A stretch of DNA of 64,000 nt from [Scytonema hofmanni] UTEX 2349 (GTDB taxonomy: Bacteria; Cyanobacteriota; Cyanobacteriia; Cyanobacteriales; Nostocaceae): NCBI RefSeq assembly GCF_000582685.1, contig NZ_KK073765.1, positions 14,687 to 78,686 on the forward strand, written 5' to 3'. The notes below the pieces were generated by a model that saw only the letters and a program-made list of their open reading frames with translations, made no database searches and was not told where the DNA came from. Positions 15,936 to 24,676 of the stretch are shown piece by piece. The translations under genes were made by a program, and so were the position numbers. Numbering within the stretch: position 1 is the first letter of the stretch; each line of letters opens with the position of its first letter.

Positions 15936-17603
15936 CTAAGCACCTGGTTTAAAGTAATCTAGTAATCTATCCCCTGAATCTGCCCTTACCAGAGCTACCA
16001 CTGTATTGGGTAGTGCAGCTAAATTGGGATACACTAAGTAACGAGGTTCCCAACGAGGACTAAACTTGTCTTTAAATGTATGTAAACCCTTAAAGTTGTA
16101 AAACTTATTTAAGTGGTCGTAAAGATATTTTAATACTTTTTCTAATTTGGGAGAATTTTGTGTTTCTCCAACTCCAGAAAGTGCAGATAAGCCCAAATTG
16201 AAACCGTCATATTTGAGTTGCTGAAAGTGCTGAAACATTGAGACAAATAAAAATTCCATTGTCCCTTTCTCAATTTCTGTACGTCGTCGCATCAAGTCAA
16301 TAGTAATTTCATTTTTCTGATACTCTGATACCACATTTACGAAGGCACTAATTGCTCCTTCTGGAGTATGTACAACCATAATTTCGCATTCACGCAAGTA
16401 GTCATAATCAAACCAACCAACAGAAAACTTTTTCTCAGCTCCCTGCATCATTTTAAGCCATTCATCACTTACGGCTCTCAATTCTCTTAATAATTCATCT
16501 GCAATAGGTGGTTGATAAAATTTAACTTGATGACCCGACTTAGTAAGCCTATTAAGAGCATTTCTTAAATTTTGATTAGCTTTGCCTTGAAGGGTGAAGC
16601 TATATAAGTCAACAATTGCCTCCTCGCCAATTTGAACAGTACGGTAGCCTAAAGATTTATATATATCTAAATCATCTGGTAAAGTTTGATAAAATGCGGG
16701 ATACCAGTCATTTTTCTCACAAAATAGCTGAAACCCAACAATTACTTCTTGTCTTTCTTCAAGAGGGCCAATGGGGTCGCCCAGAGCTATTGCACCTCTA
16801 CCTTTTGCTACATAACCAATGAAGCTTTTCCCAGAAGGACTGAAATAATAAGTTTTATCATCAAAGAGAGTGAATCTTGCTAGAGAAGATTTTCCATATT
16901 GTTCTACAATTTCTTTTGCTCGTTTTCTTTCTACTTCTAAAGCATGATTTCTTGATAATACCGGACGTAAGAGCATGAATAAAGCATAAGCTAATGTAGA
17001 AGCACCTACGAAATATATTGAATCGCCGAAAAACTGTCCAAATCGCGTTGTAGGTTCTAACCCTGCATTATCAGCTGTGAAAAACATTGCCAAAGTTTGC
17101 AGCAACGCTTCTGGTAAGTCAAAATTAACCGTATATTGCCTATCTAGTAGAAAGAAACCTACAGTGCCGTAAGATAATGTAAACAGCAATGCACCAATTA
17201 AAACTCGAATTCCCTGAGTAATAGAAGGACGATCTGATTGTGCTGTAAAAACATTACGCATTAAAATAAGTTGAGCTAGTAAAACTCCAGCTAATAAACT
17301 TTCTTCATAGTCCAAACCTTTGATTAAATGGCTAATAATAGTTACAATTAACAACCCAACTGTTAGTAACCAAGCTACTCGCTTACGTCGTAATAAATTA
17401 ACTGCCAGAGTTAACAATATAAATCCAGAAATTGCTGCAAAAAAATGTCCACCTACGCGGATATCAAAAGGAACAAATTGCTCTATTAATTCTGTGCGTC
17501 TAGGTGAATTAGGAGTAACCGCAGATATCAAGTTAACAACCCCTACCATAGCGGTTAAAATAGAGGCTGTCCACAATCCAATCCGTTGACGTTTATTTAG
17601 CAA
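15936..17603 (-). CDS. mprF: MprF-like phosphatidylglycerol lysyltransferase (synthase half)
   Basis: A 555-residue protein. Residues 1-220 form about six membrane helices, and residues 225-545 match the LPG-synthase C domain (DUF2156), with GAIALGDPIGP, LRNALNRLTKSGHQVKF, GWFDYDYLRECEIMVV and LGLSALSGVG. Such enzymes transfer an amino acid from aminoacyl-tRNA to phosphatidylglycerol and make the surface less anionic. The start is TTG at 17603, supported by GAGGAAA 8 bp upstream and the lack of a nearby ATG. The first eight helices of a fused MprF are absent but are supplied by the next gene upstream. Confidence 0.82.
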   Translation of the reverse strand: MLNKRQRIGLWTASILTAMVGVVNLISAVTPNSPRRTELIEQFVPFDIRVGGHFFAAISGFILLTLAVNLLRRKRVAWLLTVGLLIVTIISHLIKGLDYEESLLAGVLLAQLILMRNVFTAQSDRPSITQGIRVLIGALLFTLSYGTVGFFLLDRQYTVNFDLPEALLQTLAMFFTADNAGLEPTTRFGQFFGDSIYFVGASTLAYALFMLLRPVLSRNHALEVERKRAKEIVEQYGKSSLARFTLFDDKTYYFSPSGKSFIGYVAKGRGAIALGDPIGPLEERQEVIVGFQLFCEKNDWYPAFYQTLPDDLDIYKSLGYRTVQIGEEAIVDLYSFTLQGKANQNLRNALNRLTKSGHQVKFYQPPIADELLRELRAVSDEWLKMMQGAEKKFSVGWFDYDYLRECEIMVVHTPEGAISAFVNVVSEYQKNEITIDLMRRRTEIEKGTMEFLFVSMFQHFQQLKYDGFNLGLSALSGVGETQNSPKLEKVLKYLYDHLNKFYNFKGLHTFKDKFSPRWEPRYLVYPNLAALPNTVVALVRADSGDRLLDYFKPGA

Positions 17604-17684
17604 TTGCTTTTCCTCACTTTGCTTAACTATTTGATTGTGTCGTGGAGCAAGTTTAATTTCAAGTTGGGTTAAACATAAATTAAG

Positions 17685-18626
17685 CTAAGAACGCGCTTTT
17701 AGCCGTTGATTAATTTCATACAAACCCAGCAACACCACTGCAACTGTCAAAGGCAGGATGTAGTAAACTCCTCGGTAAGCTATTAGCGAACCCAAAGCTG
17801 CTGGGGCTGTTACTTCTGATGGCAGTAGCAAAAGTATTACGGTTTCAAACACTCCTAAGCCTCCAGGAACATTGCTAACAATGCCTGCAATCATTGCTAA
17901 TAAGTAGATACCAGCAAAGCCGAAATAGGACAAAGGAATACTTGGGGGTAGAAGAAGATAGAGAACAGCGATCGCCAATCCCCAGTCCAGCAAAGAAACC
18001 CCTATTTGCTTTAAGGACAGATAAAAGGAAGGAAAAGAAAATGTCTGTCCACGAATACTCAAGGTTTGATTGTAAAAATAACTTCCCAGTAAATATGCCA
18101 CTACAATGAGTAAAAAAATAACTCCTATTGGATGAACAGAGACAAAGGGTAAATTTAGTAGGGTAGGAATGGTGAGTGGTTCAAGAAGAAATATTATCCC
18201 ACTTACGGCGAATAGTCCTAACCAGAAACTCAGGTTCTCGAAGGCAATTACTTGAGCGATCGCTCCCACTGATACCCCCCAATTTGAATAAAGACGGTAG
18301 CGGATAGCACCACCTGTCAAAAGAGCAAAGCCAACAGAATTACTGATAGCATGGCTGATAAAAGCTGTAAAAATAATTGCACTAGGAGGAAGCGAATGAC
18401 GGATATAGCGGAAGGCTAGAAAATCATAACTAGTGAGTACTAGATAGCCTCCGATGGAGCATCCAATGGCTATAAACAAGCGATTTGAGGGAATTTCTGT
18501 CAAACTACGAAGAACATCACTTAGGTTATGCTGCCGCAGTTCGTTGTTGATTGTCCAAAGAGAGAAAGCAAACAACAACAAGCCAAAAACAGATAAACTA
18601 ATTTGAGAAAAGCGTTTTCGATTCAT
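17685..18626 (-). CDS. Lysyl-phosphatidylglycerol flippase-like membrane protein (UPF0104)
   Basis: A 313-residue, eight-helix protein of the UPF0104/LPG_synthase_TM family (FTAFISHAISNSVGFALLTGGAIRYRLY, shown in part; AFENLSFWLGL; NVPGGLGVFE). This corresponds to the N-terminal flippase half of bifunctional MprF. I use ATG 18626, since the frame upstream only adds a TTG. It ends 81 bp before the synthase gene on the same strand, so the two halves form a split MprF system. No promoter element of either type lies directly before it; it may be read from the esterase gene upstream. Confidence 0.82.
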   Translation of the reverse strand: MNRKRFSQISLSVFGLLLFAFSLWTINNELRQHNLSDVLRSLTEIPSNRLFIAIGCSIGGYLVLTSYDFLAFRYIRHSLPPSAIIFTAFISHAISNSVGFALLTGGAIRYRLYSNWGVSVGAIAQVIAFENLSFWLGLFAVSGIIFLLEPLTIPTLLNLPFVSVHPIGVIFLLIVVAYLLGSYFYNQTLSIRGQTFSFPSFYLSLKQIGVSLLDWGLAIAVLYLLLPPSIPLSYFGFAGIYLLAMIAGIVSNVPGGLGVFETVILLLLPSEVTAPAALGSLIAYRGVYYILPLTVAVVLLGLYEINQRLKARS

Positions 18627-18658
18627 CTTTAAAGTCAAGAATGTATAAAGCAGATTGA

Positions 18659-19576
18659 TTAATTCTTCTGCGCTGAGGCTTGCTTAAATTGCTTTCCCAC
18701 ATAAGTAAGTTGGTCTGCTAGATGTTTGTGCCAATAGTTCCAGCCAACATCTGCGCCAACAATACCATGACCGCCAGGAAAAGCATGGAATTCGTTTGCA
18801 ATTCCTAACTTATCTAGAGTTTGATGAAACTGCTGAGTTGAGGTAAGAAATTCTTTATCTTGCTCTCCAGCATCCAAATATGCTCTAATGCGTTTACGTT
18901 CTGCAACTGGTATTTTTTCAATAAAATCTTGGGGACTATTTGCCGTACCACTGCTATCGGTAAAGTAGCCGCTAGAACTAAAGAAAATATTAAAGTTATT
19001 CAAGTGGCGTAAACCAATATTAAAAGCTCCCCAACCACCGCTTGACTGTCCTCCCATTGCCCAAAACTGCGGTTCATTCAACGTCCGATAACGAGATTTC
19101 ACAATTTTGACTAACTCTGAACCAATCAAAGTGCCAACTTTACCATTGGGGCCATCATAGTAATCTGAATCCCAAAATGGACTTGTACCGCGCTTGTCGT
19201 TGCCATCTGGGGTAATAACTATTGAATAAGGTAATTTGTCACTTTTGTAAAGGTCATGTAGCACGGAGGTGACGGCTGCTTTATCCTGATAAGCACGAGT
19301 ATCGCCATGTCCCCCGTGGAGTAGAAAGATTACTGGATAGCGTTTCTTTAGGTTCTTGGCATAATCGGGAGGGAGAATTAAGCCATATTGTTGCACTTCT
19401 CCCATTGTTTTGCTGTTGAAAGTCTTTACCTCAAATGACAATCCTGTATTTTTCTCTACCTGCGGAGGGTCGAGTTGCGGCGCACCAGCAATGAACACAT
19501 ACCAATAGCCAGTTGCCAACAAGATAGCAACTATGGCTATACCTGCTAGTAAAATATTTGACCATCGTAACTTCAT
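18659..19576 (-). CDS. Membrane-anchored or exported esterase (esterase D-like)
   Basis: A 305-residue alpha/beta hydrolase with an N-terminal hydrophobic anchor (ILLAGIAIVAILLATGYWY). The oxyanion region is FLLHGGHGDTRAY, the nucleophile elbow is GGQSSGGWG (Ser), and the catalytic His is in FPGGHG. An Asp in AYLDAGEQD probably completes the triad. It belongs to the putative esterase family that includes esterase D and mycolyltransferases. It ends 33 bp before the flippase gene, so co-transcription with the MprF pair is likely. The substrate is unknown; the context suggests a lipid or cell-wall ester. Confidence 0.78.
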   Translation of the reverse strand: MKLRWSNILLAGIAIVAILLATGYWYVFIAGAPQLDPPQVEKNTGLSFEVKTFNSKTMGEVQQYGLILPPDYAKNLKKRYPVIFLLHGGHGDTRAYQDKAAVTSVLHDLYKSDKLPYSIVITPDGNDKRGTSPFWDSDYYDGPNGKVGTLIGSELVKIVKSRYRTLNEPQFWAMGGQSSGGWGAFNIGLRHLNNFNIFFSSSGYFTDSSGTANSPQDFIEKIPVAERKRIRAYLDAGEQDKEFLTSTQQFHQTLDKLGIANEFHAFPGGHGIVGADVGWNYWHKHLADQLTYVGKQFKQASAQKN

Positions 19577-19665
19577 CTATAATTTCCTTGGTTATTATCT
19601 CAAAATAATATTAAAATTAAACTTTTCTATAATTGCTCACAATCAAAACAGTAGACAATTATTTG

Positions 19666-20049
19666 TTAACCAGCTATAAAACTAATAACCAGCCCAGTCA
19701 AAACAATTAAAGTCAAAATAATATAGGTGATATCTCGCTGACGTATAAAAGCTAACAAAGAAAAAGCAACTCTAGCAACAGGAGTAGCAATTAATAACAA
19801 CAATCCAAGTTGAATGATGCCACGACGGCGACCTGATAATGCTGAGGTTGCTACTCCTTCAGGAGAGCGAAAAGCTGGAGGTTCACCGCGAAAGATTTGA
19901 TAATTAGGAGTTTCTTTGCCGTGATAAATTAGGTATAAAACTCCGCCGATCAAGACTAAAGTTGAAGCTAAAAGTACGCCATATCTTAACAAATTTCCAA
20001 CCAAAAGTTCGACTTGTCTTTCACTTAAGTTGTGTCGATTTTGGGACAT
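19666..20049 (-). CDS. DUF1634 membrane protein
   Basis: A 127-residue protein with three predicted helices (LLRYGVLLASTLVLIGGVLYL; IIQLGLLLLIATPVARVAFSLL; ITYIILTLIVLTGLVISF), matching DUF1634. Members usually stand beside a TauE/SafE transporter gene, and here the start is 1 bp after the stop of one, so they are coupled in translation. It may be a small partner subunit of that transporter; its function is not known. Confidence 0.82.
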   Translation of the reverse strand: MSQNRHNLSERQVELLVGNLLRYGVLLASTLVLIGGVLYLIYHGKETPNYQIFRGEPPAFRSPEGVATSALSGRRRGIIQLGLLLLIATPVARVAFSLLAFIRQRDITYIILTLIVLTGLVISFIAG

Positions 20050-20050
20050 T

Positions 20051-20887
20051 TTAAATTCTCCCAGTCAAGCCGTTATAAATCATTTGAATTGCCAATAGCA
20101 CAATGACTAAACTAAAAATATTTCTTAAAACGCCTACTCTTGCTTTTACCAATACCCTAGCTCCCAATAATGCGCCTAAAAGTACACCTAACATGACAGG
20201 CATTGCTAGTCCAGGGTCGATGTAACCTCGTTTCAGGTACACACCCGCGCTAGCTGCTGCTGTCACCCCAATCATAAAATTACTGGTAGTAGTAGAAACT
20301 TTAAACGGAATCCGCATGAATTGATCCATTGCTAGTACCTTGAGTGCGCCAGAACCAATACCAAGTAACCCGGAAAGCACTCCGGCGACAAACATCAGAC
20401 TAAATCCTACGGGAACAGCATAGACATTGTAAGATTGTTCACCTTCAGGAGTTGGGTAAGTGCTATTTAGCTTTAAACGAGTTGCTAAACGATCACGTGG
20501 AGTATCAGCTGAGTGTTCAGGACGGGATTGACGCGAGAGATGGGCGCTGTAAAGTAAAACAAATCCAAACACCACAGCGAGTATTCTAGTGGAAACAAAA
20601 GCGGCTATGGTTGCACCTGCGATCGCTCCAAATGTTGTTGCTACTTCCAAGAACATTCCCAAGCGTAAATTAGTGTAGCCTTCTTTGACGTAAGCAGAAG
20701 CCGCACCGGAAGAAGTTGCAATTACGGATACTAGCGAAGCACCGATTGCGTAACGAATGTCAACACCAAAAACCAAAGTTAATAGAGGGACAAGCACCAC
20801 TCCACCACCTAAGCCTGTCAACGCTCCCAAAAAGCCTGCGGTAGCAGAACTAATCCAGACTAATAGGGTAAATTCTAAAACATTCAA
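20051..20887 (-). CDS. TauE/SafE-family anion (sulfite-type) exporter
   Basis: A membrane protein of 278 residues from a TTG at 20887. I chose this start because GGAGGTG lies 7 bp before it; an in-frame GTG at 20923 would add 12 hydrophilic residues. Both halves carry the family pattern (GFLGALTGLGGGVVLVPLL; LSGLLGIGSGALKVLAMDQ). Family members export sulfite, sulfoacetate or similar anions. A -10 (TATAAT) preceded by half an element 2 (TCTTAAC, 20993-20999) lies upstream, but the first half-site is not recognisable. Confidence 0.83.
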   Translation of the reverse strand: MNVLEFTLLVWISSATAGFLGALTGLGGGVVLVPLLTLVFGVDIRYAIGASLVSVIATSSGAASAYVKEGYTNLRLGMFLEVATTFGAIAGATIAAFVSTRILAVVFGFVLLYSAHLSRQSRPEHSADTPRDRLATRLKLNSTYPTPEGEQSYNVYAVPVGFSLMFVAGVLSGLLGIGSGALKVLAMDQFMRIPFKVSTTTSNFMIGVTAAASAGVYLKRGYIDPGLAMPVMLGVLLGALLGARVLVKARVGVLRNIFSLVIVLLAIQMIYNGLTGRI

Positions 20888-21008
20888 GCGAACACCTCCA
20901 ATGGGCGCGTCACGCCAACGCACCTTCGCTTCTAAATTAAACGTTGCTTATTGAAAAACTCAATAGCAACGCCTGCATTATATAGTAAACAAGTTAAGAA
21001 ATAATTAA

Positions 21009-21386
21009 TTACACGGAATCATTAGGGGTTGCAAATAAAACTCTAATAGCACTAGTAATTAGTAGCAAGGCGAATATTTTAGTTAAAACCCCATTCGGTA
21101 AACTCGTTCCTATTTTGGCACCGAACCACCCACCTAAAATAAATCCTAGACAGAGAAGTGCAGCTACTTTTATATCTACATATCCTTGCTTGTAATAAGT
21201 CCATGCTGCTAATAAATCTATTGGTGGAACTAACAAAGCCAATGTAGTTCCTTGTGCTTGGTGCTGAGAGAATCCTAAGAAAAAAATCAAAGCAGGTAAG
21301 ATAATTATTCCACCACCAATACCTGTCATGCCACTAACAATTCCTGCTACCAATCCCAAAATTATGCAAAGCCAAATATTAGTCAT
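21009..21386 (-). CDS. Half-length TauE/SafE-family membrane protein
   Basis: A 125-residue protein equal to one half of a TauE/SafE transporter (IVSGMTGIGGGIIILPALIFFLGFSQHQAQGT, shown in part). Usual members have about 250-300 residues with two homologous halves. A four-helix half could function as a dimer, and such short versions are known to occur, so I treat it as a gene. It lies 120 bp upstream of the full-length copy on the same strand. Confidence 0.7.
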   Translation of the reverse strand: MTNIWLCIILGLVAGIVSGMTGIGGGIIILPALIFFLGFSQHQAQGTTLALLVPPIDLLAAWTYYKQGYVDIKVAALLCLGFILGGWFGAKIGTSLPNGVLTKIFALLLITSAIRVLFATPNDSV

Positions 21387-21481
21387 AATTAAACTTATTC
21401 CTCATTAATGTACTTTTGCCAGTATCACAGAGTTTTTTATTAGCTGAAATTGATGTTGCTATTCGTATTATGCTCTCAGCA

Positions 21482-22480
21482 TCAACTAGCCAGATAACTA
21501 CGCACTTGTTCTTTATACCTGCGTAGAGTACTCAAAGCTTGTAGCTCTATCTGTCTTACTCGTTCTCTACTAACACCCATGCGCTGACCAATTTCCGCTA
21601 AGGACAGTTCATTTCCATCTACTAAACCGAAACGTAAATTTAATATTTCTCGTTGCTGGGGAGTTAGTTTTGACAATAAATTTTGAATATTTTGTTGGAG
21701 AAACTTTTGCTCAGTGTAAAATTCAGGAGAAACTCCTTCATCCTCCAACATATCTTGTAATTCCGTCTCTCTTTCTGCGCCAACTCGTAATTCCAGAGAG
21801 ACAGGTTGACGTGCTAAGAGTAAATAATCTCGAATTTGTTTGGGGTCTAAAGATAGTTCTTCAGCAATATCAACTGCGCTAGGAGTATGACCTAATTTTT
21901 GAGCTAGTTCACGTTGGGTTCGCTTGATTTTATTGAGTTTTTCTGTAATATGAATAGGCAAGCGAATAGTACGCCCTTGTTCGGCGATCGCTCGTGTAAT
22001 TGCCTGACGAACCCACCAATAAGCATAAGTTGAAAACTTATACCCTCTGCTAGGGTCAAATTTTTCAACTCCTCGCTCTAAACCTAAACTTCCTTCCTGA
22101 ATTAAGTCGAGAAATTCTAGATTACGTCTTTGATATTTCTTAGCAATAGACACTACAAGTCGTAGATTAGCCCTAATCATTTTTTGCTTTGCTTGATGTC
22201 CCTGGTGTAGTTGTTGCACTAGTGATTTTTCACTAATATTTATATTTTCAGCCCATTCTTTTTGTGTAGGTTGACGCTTTAATTGAATAGCTAGTTTTTC
22301 TTTAGCAGCGAGTAAGTTCATCATTTGTTGTACTTGCTTGCCCAAATCAATTTCTTGTTCATGAGTTAACAAAGGAATACGTCCGATTTCGTGTAGATAA
22401 GTACGCACAATATCAGCATTGGATAAGGGTTTTTCATTTTTATCGCTTACTTCTATAGATGGATGAGATATATTTTTCAT
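21482..22480 (-). CDS. Group 2 RpoD-like sigma factor
   Basis: A 332-residue sigma-70 protein. Region 1.2 is DIVRTYLHEIGRIPLLTHEQE. Region 2 is ANLRLVVSIAKKYQRRNLEFLDLIQEG, then KFSTYAYWWVRQAITRAI. Region 3 is RLPIHITEKLNKI. Region 4 is LTPQQREILNLRFGL with the recognition helix SLAEIGQRMGVSRERVRQIE. Its length and lack of region 1.1 place it among cyanobacterial group 2 (SigB-E-like) stress sigma factors. It is the only gene here with both regulatory elements upstream: element 1 at 81 bp and a full element 2 promoter at about 240 bp. Confidence 0.9.
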   Translation of the reverse strand: MKNISHPSIEVSDKNEKPLSNADIVRTYLHEIGRIPLLTHEQEIDLGKQVQQMMNLLAAKEKLAIQLKRQPTQKEWAENINISEKSLVQQLHQGHQAKQKMIRANLRLVVSIAKKYQRRNLEFLDLIQEGSLGLERGVEKFDPSRGYKFSTYAYWWVRQAITRAIAEQGRTIRLPIHITEKLNKIKRTQRELAQKLGHTPSAVDIAEELSLDPKQIRDYLLLARQPVSLELRVGAERETELQDMLEDEGVSPEFYTEQKFLQQNIQNLLSKLTPQQREILNLRFGLVDGNELSLAEIGQRMGVSRERVRQIELQALSTLRRYKEQVRSYLAS

Positions 22481-22560
22481 AGTTTTTTGAACCTTTGTAA
22501 ATACTGATTAACTTGGAGTGAATGATTTTTGGCTCTGTGTAGTTAGTATGACATCAAGAA

Positions 22561-22578
22561 ATGAAATTAGAATGAAAT
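22561..22578 (-). promoter_or_regulatory. Element 1, sigma-factor gene (proximal)
   Basis: Perfect ATGAAAT-TAGA-ATGAAAT on the plus strand, 81 bp before the sigma start. On the coding strand TAACTA follows the second half-site after about 15 bp and could be the -10. Confidence 0.72.
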
Positions 22579-22719
22579 AATGAATTTTATTCATTGAACT
22601 GCTTCTTTTTTCTGACGGAATAACATAAACAGTAATTAAGTCTTTGGGAGTAAAATTTTAAGAATTGCAGTCTAAAGTATTCATAGCTTTTAATTCCTAT
22701 AATCTCGTTTTGTAACTTC

Positions 22720-22753
22720 ACATTAAGGGGTAAAAGTTAAGAACTCGGAAAGA
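22720..22753 (-). promoter_or_regulatory. Element 2 promoter, sigma-factor gene (distal)
   Basis: Coding strand reads TCTTTCC-GAGT-TCTTAAC, 10 bp, then TAATGT. It lies 240 bp before the sigma start and points towards it. The rest of 22579-22937 holds nothing else I can support. Confidence 0.75.
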
Positions 22754-22937
22754 TTTCTCTGGTGGTGAGCAGATATGCTTAATTCAGCCAAAACTGATAT
22801 TTTTTAAGTTAAGAGCTTGATGTTGCAGGATTTTGTCAAAGAGTTGAAAAAGTGATGTCTATCGAAATTAAATAACTACAATCACGCATTCAGTAAGCGT
22901 ACTCAATCTTTATGAAAAATATCAGGTTCTATTTAAT

Positions 22938-23131
22938 ATGACTTCACTTCCTTGGTTTTTAGAAATATTGGTTGGAGTCGGCATGGGTTTCTGTTCTGGG
23001 CTGTTTGGTTTAGGCGGGAGTTCAATTGGTACGCCCATTCTACGGCTGTTAGGGCTACCAGCCTTAATTGCTCTGGCTAGTCCGCTTCCACTTACATTAC
23101 CGAGTGCAATCGGAGGCGATCGCGCCTCCGG
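22938..23131 (+). pseudogene. TauE/SafE N-terminal remnant ending in a palindromic repeat
   Basis: About 60 residues (LEILVGVGMGFCSGLFGLGG, then GTPILRLLGLPALIALASPLP) match the start of a TauE/SafE transporter. The frame then runs into a hairpin repeat (CGGAGGCG-ATCG-CGCCTCCG, 23111-23130) and stops. The remainder of the transporter is absent. It faces a UspA remnant on the other strand, so this junction joins two broken genes. Confidence 0.65.
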
Positions 23132-23137
23132 CGGGGT

Positions 23138-23224
23138 GTAGCCCATCGCACAGTGGTCATGCCAACCTAAGATAATTAAACCAGTATCCCACTGTTGAGC
23201 AATATGGCAAATCGTCGCCATCAT
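23138..23224 (-). pseudogene. UspA-family remnant (C-terminal part)
   Basis: A short stretch (ICHIAQQWDTGLIILGWHDHC) resembles the core of universal stress proteins (IxxxAxxWxxDLIVLG). It lacks the N-terminal half and the usual nucleotide-binding Gly motif, and it runs into the palindromic repeat next to the TauE remnant. A candidate N-terminal piece of a similar gene lies at about 24178-24295 on the same strand, with a COG4705 gene between them. Confidence 0.45.
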
Positions 23225-23227
23225 TAA

Positions 23228-23989
23228 TCAATCTTGTTGGTCAATCGGCGCTGGTTGCTTCTGCTTAAGGCTTAAGTAAATAACCAGACTTACGATTATA
23301 GAAAGGAAAAGCATACTAGTTTCAACTGTACCTAAACCAAAGCCACCATTTTTAGCAGGTTGAGATAGTAAATCACCCATAGATGCGCCAAGCGGACGAG
23401 TCAAGATATATGCTATCCAAAATGCCAAAACTGCATTAATTCTAAAGTAATAATAACCACCAGCTACTATCGCAATTAAAACACCAAATATTAGTGCTGA
23501 TTGGGCGTAACCTAGCTTCAAAGCCTCTGCTAGTAAGTCTCCTGTTGCCGTACCTAAAGCAAACGTAAATAAAATAGCCACCCAGTAGAAAAGCTCTCTT
23601 TTAGCTGTGTTGATGGAGTGCATTGCTAATGTTTTTTCTTTGAAATACCAAAGCGCAAAAACTACTAGCAAGACAACACTAAAAACTATAGTAGTTGTCA
23701 TCAAACTAACTCCAAGCTCATCTACCAATCTATCAGTAATCAGTGTGCCAGTAATGCTTGTAAAAACAACTACAAGCCAGTAACTCACTGGGACATACCG
23801 TTTCAGCCTAAACTGATTCCAAAGCGCAATCAGTAACACGCCACTCATAATATAGGATGTAATGCCTAAACCAAGGTTCAGAGTTACTGACAAATAATCA
23901 GCCGCAGTTTCACCTACTGTGGTTGCCATAACTTTAATAATCCAGAAAGAACCTGTAACCTCTGGAACCCTGTTTAAAACTTTTTTCAT
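23228..23989 (-). CDS. COG4705 membrane protein
   Basis: A 253-residue membrane protein with about eight helices built from four related units. Each unit has a T-x4-G-x2-GD/AD-L-like core (ATTVGETAADYLS; SITGTLITDRLVDELG; ALGTATGDLLAEALKLGY; RPLGASMGDLLSQP). This pattern marks COG4705, annotated only as membrane-anchored proteins. A close paralogue lies at 36.7-37.5 kb beside a two-component system. Both have a perfect element-2 promoter, so they are probably regulated alike. The function is unknown; metal or stress-linked transport is a guess from context. Confidence 0.85.
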   Translation of the reverse strand: MKKVLNRVPEVTGSFWIIKVMATTVGETAADYLSVTLNLGLGITSYIMSGVLLIALWNQFRLKRYVPVSYWLVVVFTSITGTLITDRLVDELGVSLMTTTIVFSVVLLVVFALWYFKEKTLAMHSINTAKRELFYWVAILFTFALGTATGDLLAEALKLGYAQSALIFGVLIAIVAGGYYYFRINAVLAFWIAYILTRPLGASMGDLLSQPAKNGGFGLGTVETSMLFLSIIVSLVIYLSLKQKQPAPIDQQD

Positions 23990-24057
23990 GATATTTGTCC
24001 TACTTGATTTTTTAGAGTAGTGATGAAGCCTTCATCGTAGTGATTTGGCCTTGTTTG

Positions 24058-24091
24058 ACTCTAAACAACAAATGTCAAGAAATTGGAAAGT
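24058..24091 (-). promoter_or_regulatory. Element 2 promoter, first COG4705 gene
   Basis: Coding strand reads ACTTTCC-AATT-TCTTGAC, 10 bp, then TAGAGT. One mismatch in the first half-site. The -10 lies about 69 bp before the ATG at 23989. Confidence 0.75.
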
Positions 24092-24177
24092 TTTGTAGGG
24101 TGTGTGATGCAACTAAAAAAATTACACATTAAAAATATAATATTGTTCCAAACTCAATCAAAGGTTCGTAACATTAT

Positions 24178-24295
24178 CTATGTAAAGTAGTGAAATATCA
24201 TTAAGCAAGCCTTGTCTTTCTGAGCTAAATTCAAAGCTTGCTCAAACATCAAAGATGCCATACTACATTGGTAAATAAGCTATCTACTGCAATTA
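24178..24295 (-). pseudogene. UspA-family remnant (N-terminal part)
   Basis: Two frames read IAVDSLFTNVV and then FEQALNLAQKDKACLMIFHYF followed by a stop. This matches the first 40 or so residues of universal stress proteins (IxVAxD, then VFEQALxLAxxxxASLMLLHVL) with a frameshift between the two pieces. No ribosome binding site or longer frame is present. The remaining sequence between 24092 and 24356 shows nothing else. Confidence 0.4.
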
Positions 24296-24356
24296 GATAT
24301 CACGAAGACATAATAATATACTACTGCGATCGCTCTTAAGTAAACCTATACCTTTT

Positions 24357-24638
24357 CTAATCCTGCTTGGGTTTTGGCTTTTTCCTACCAAACAAACTAG
24401 TCATACTTAATCCAGTCACCAGCAACCCTAAAAGTCCCAGTCCGTTCAAAATTGGGTAAATTCCTTGTAAACCAAAGATTTCACCGCGATGAATCGAAAG
24501 CAAAAGACTACGCGGAACTCCAATATTAGCTGACCACTCACCCACCAGTGTAGCTGCGATACCAGTTAACAATGTTACAAAAAGCGGTAAAGCTAGAATA
24601 ATCGCCAGAGTGCGGTGGTACTTGCGAAATGAACGCAT
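24357..24638 (-). CDS. Small PepSY-associated transmembrane protein
   Basis: A 93-residue protein from ATG 24638, with GGAG about 10 bp upstream. It has two helices (RTLAIILALPLFVTLLTGIA and GLGLLGLLVTGLSMTSLF) around a conserved SIHRGEIFGLQGIYPILNGLGLL stretch, the pattern of short PepSY-associated membrane proteins (RKYHRTLAI, then HRGEI). It follows the lipoprotein gene by 38 bp on the same strand, probably one operon. Such proteins often accompany envelope or metal sensors; the role is unknown. Confidence 0.72.
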   Translation of the reverse strand: MRSFRKYHRTLAIILALPLFVTLLTGIAATLVGEWSANIGVPRSLLLSIHRGEIFGLQGIYPILNGLGLLGLLVTGLSMTSLFGRKKPKPKQD

Positions 24639-24676
24639 GATCAAAAATCTCCAGTGGAAATTATCTTAGTGATTTC

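Noticed and set aside
20977..20999. Possible ninth element 2 before the TauE/SafE gene
   Set aside because: TCTTAAC, 10 bp and TATAAT fit, but the first half-site (AATTAAT where TCTTTCC is expected) does not. I left it out of the count.
23111..23130. CGGAGGCG-ATCG-CGCCTCCG as a transcription terminator
   Set aside because: No T-run follows on either strand and it joins two gene remnants; it is better seen as a HIP1-type repeat.
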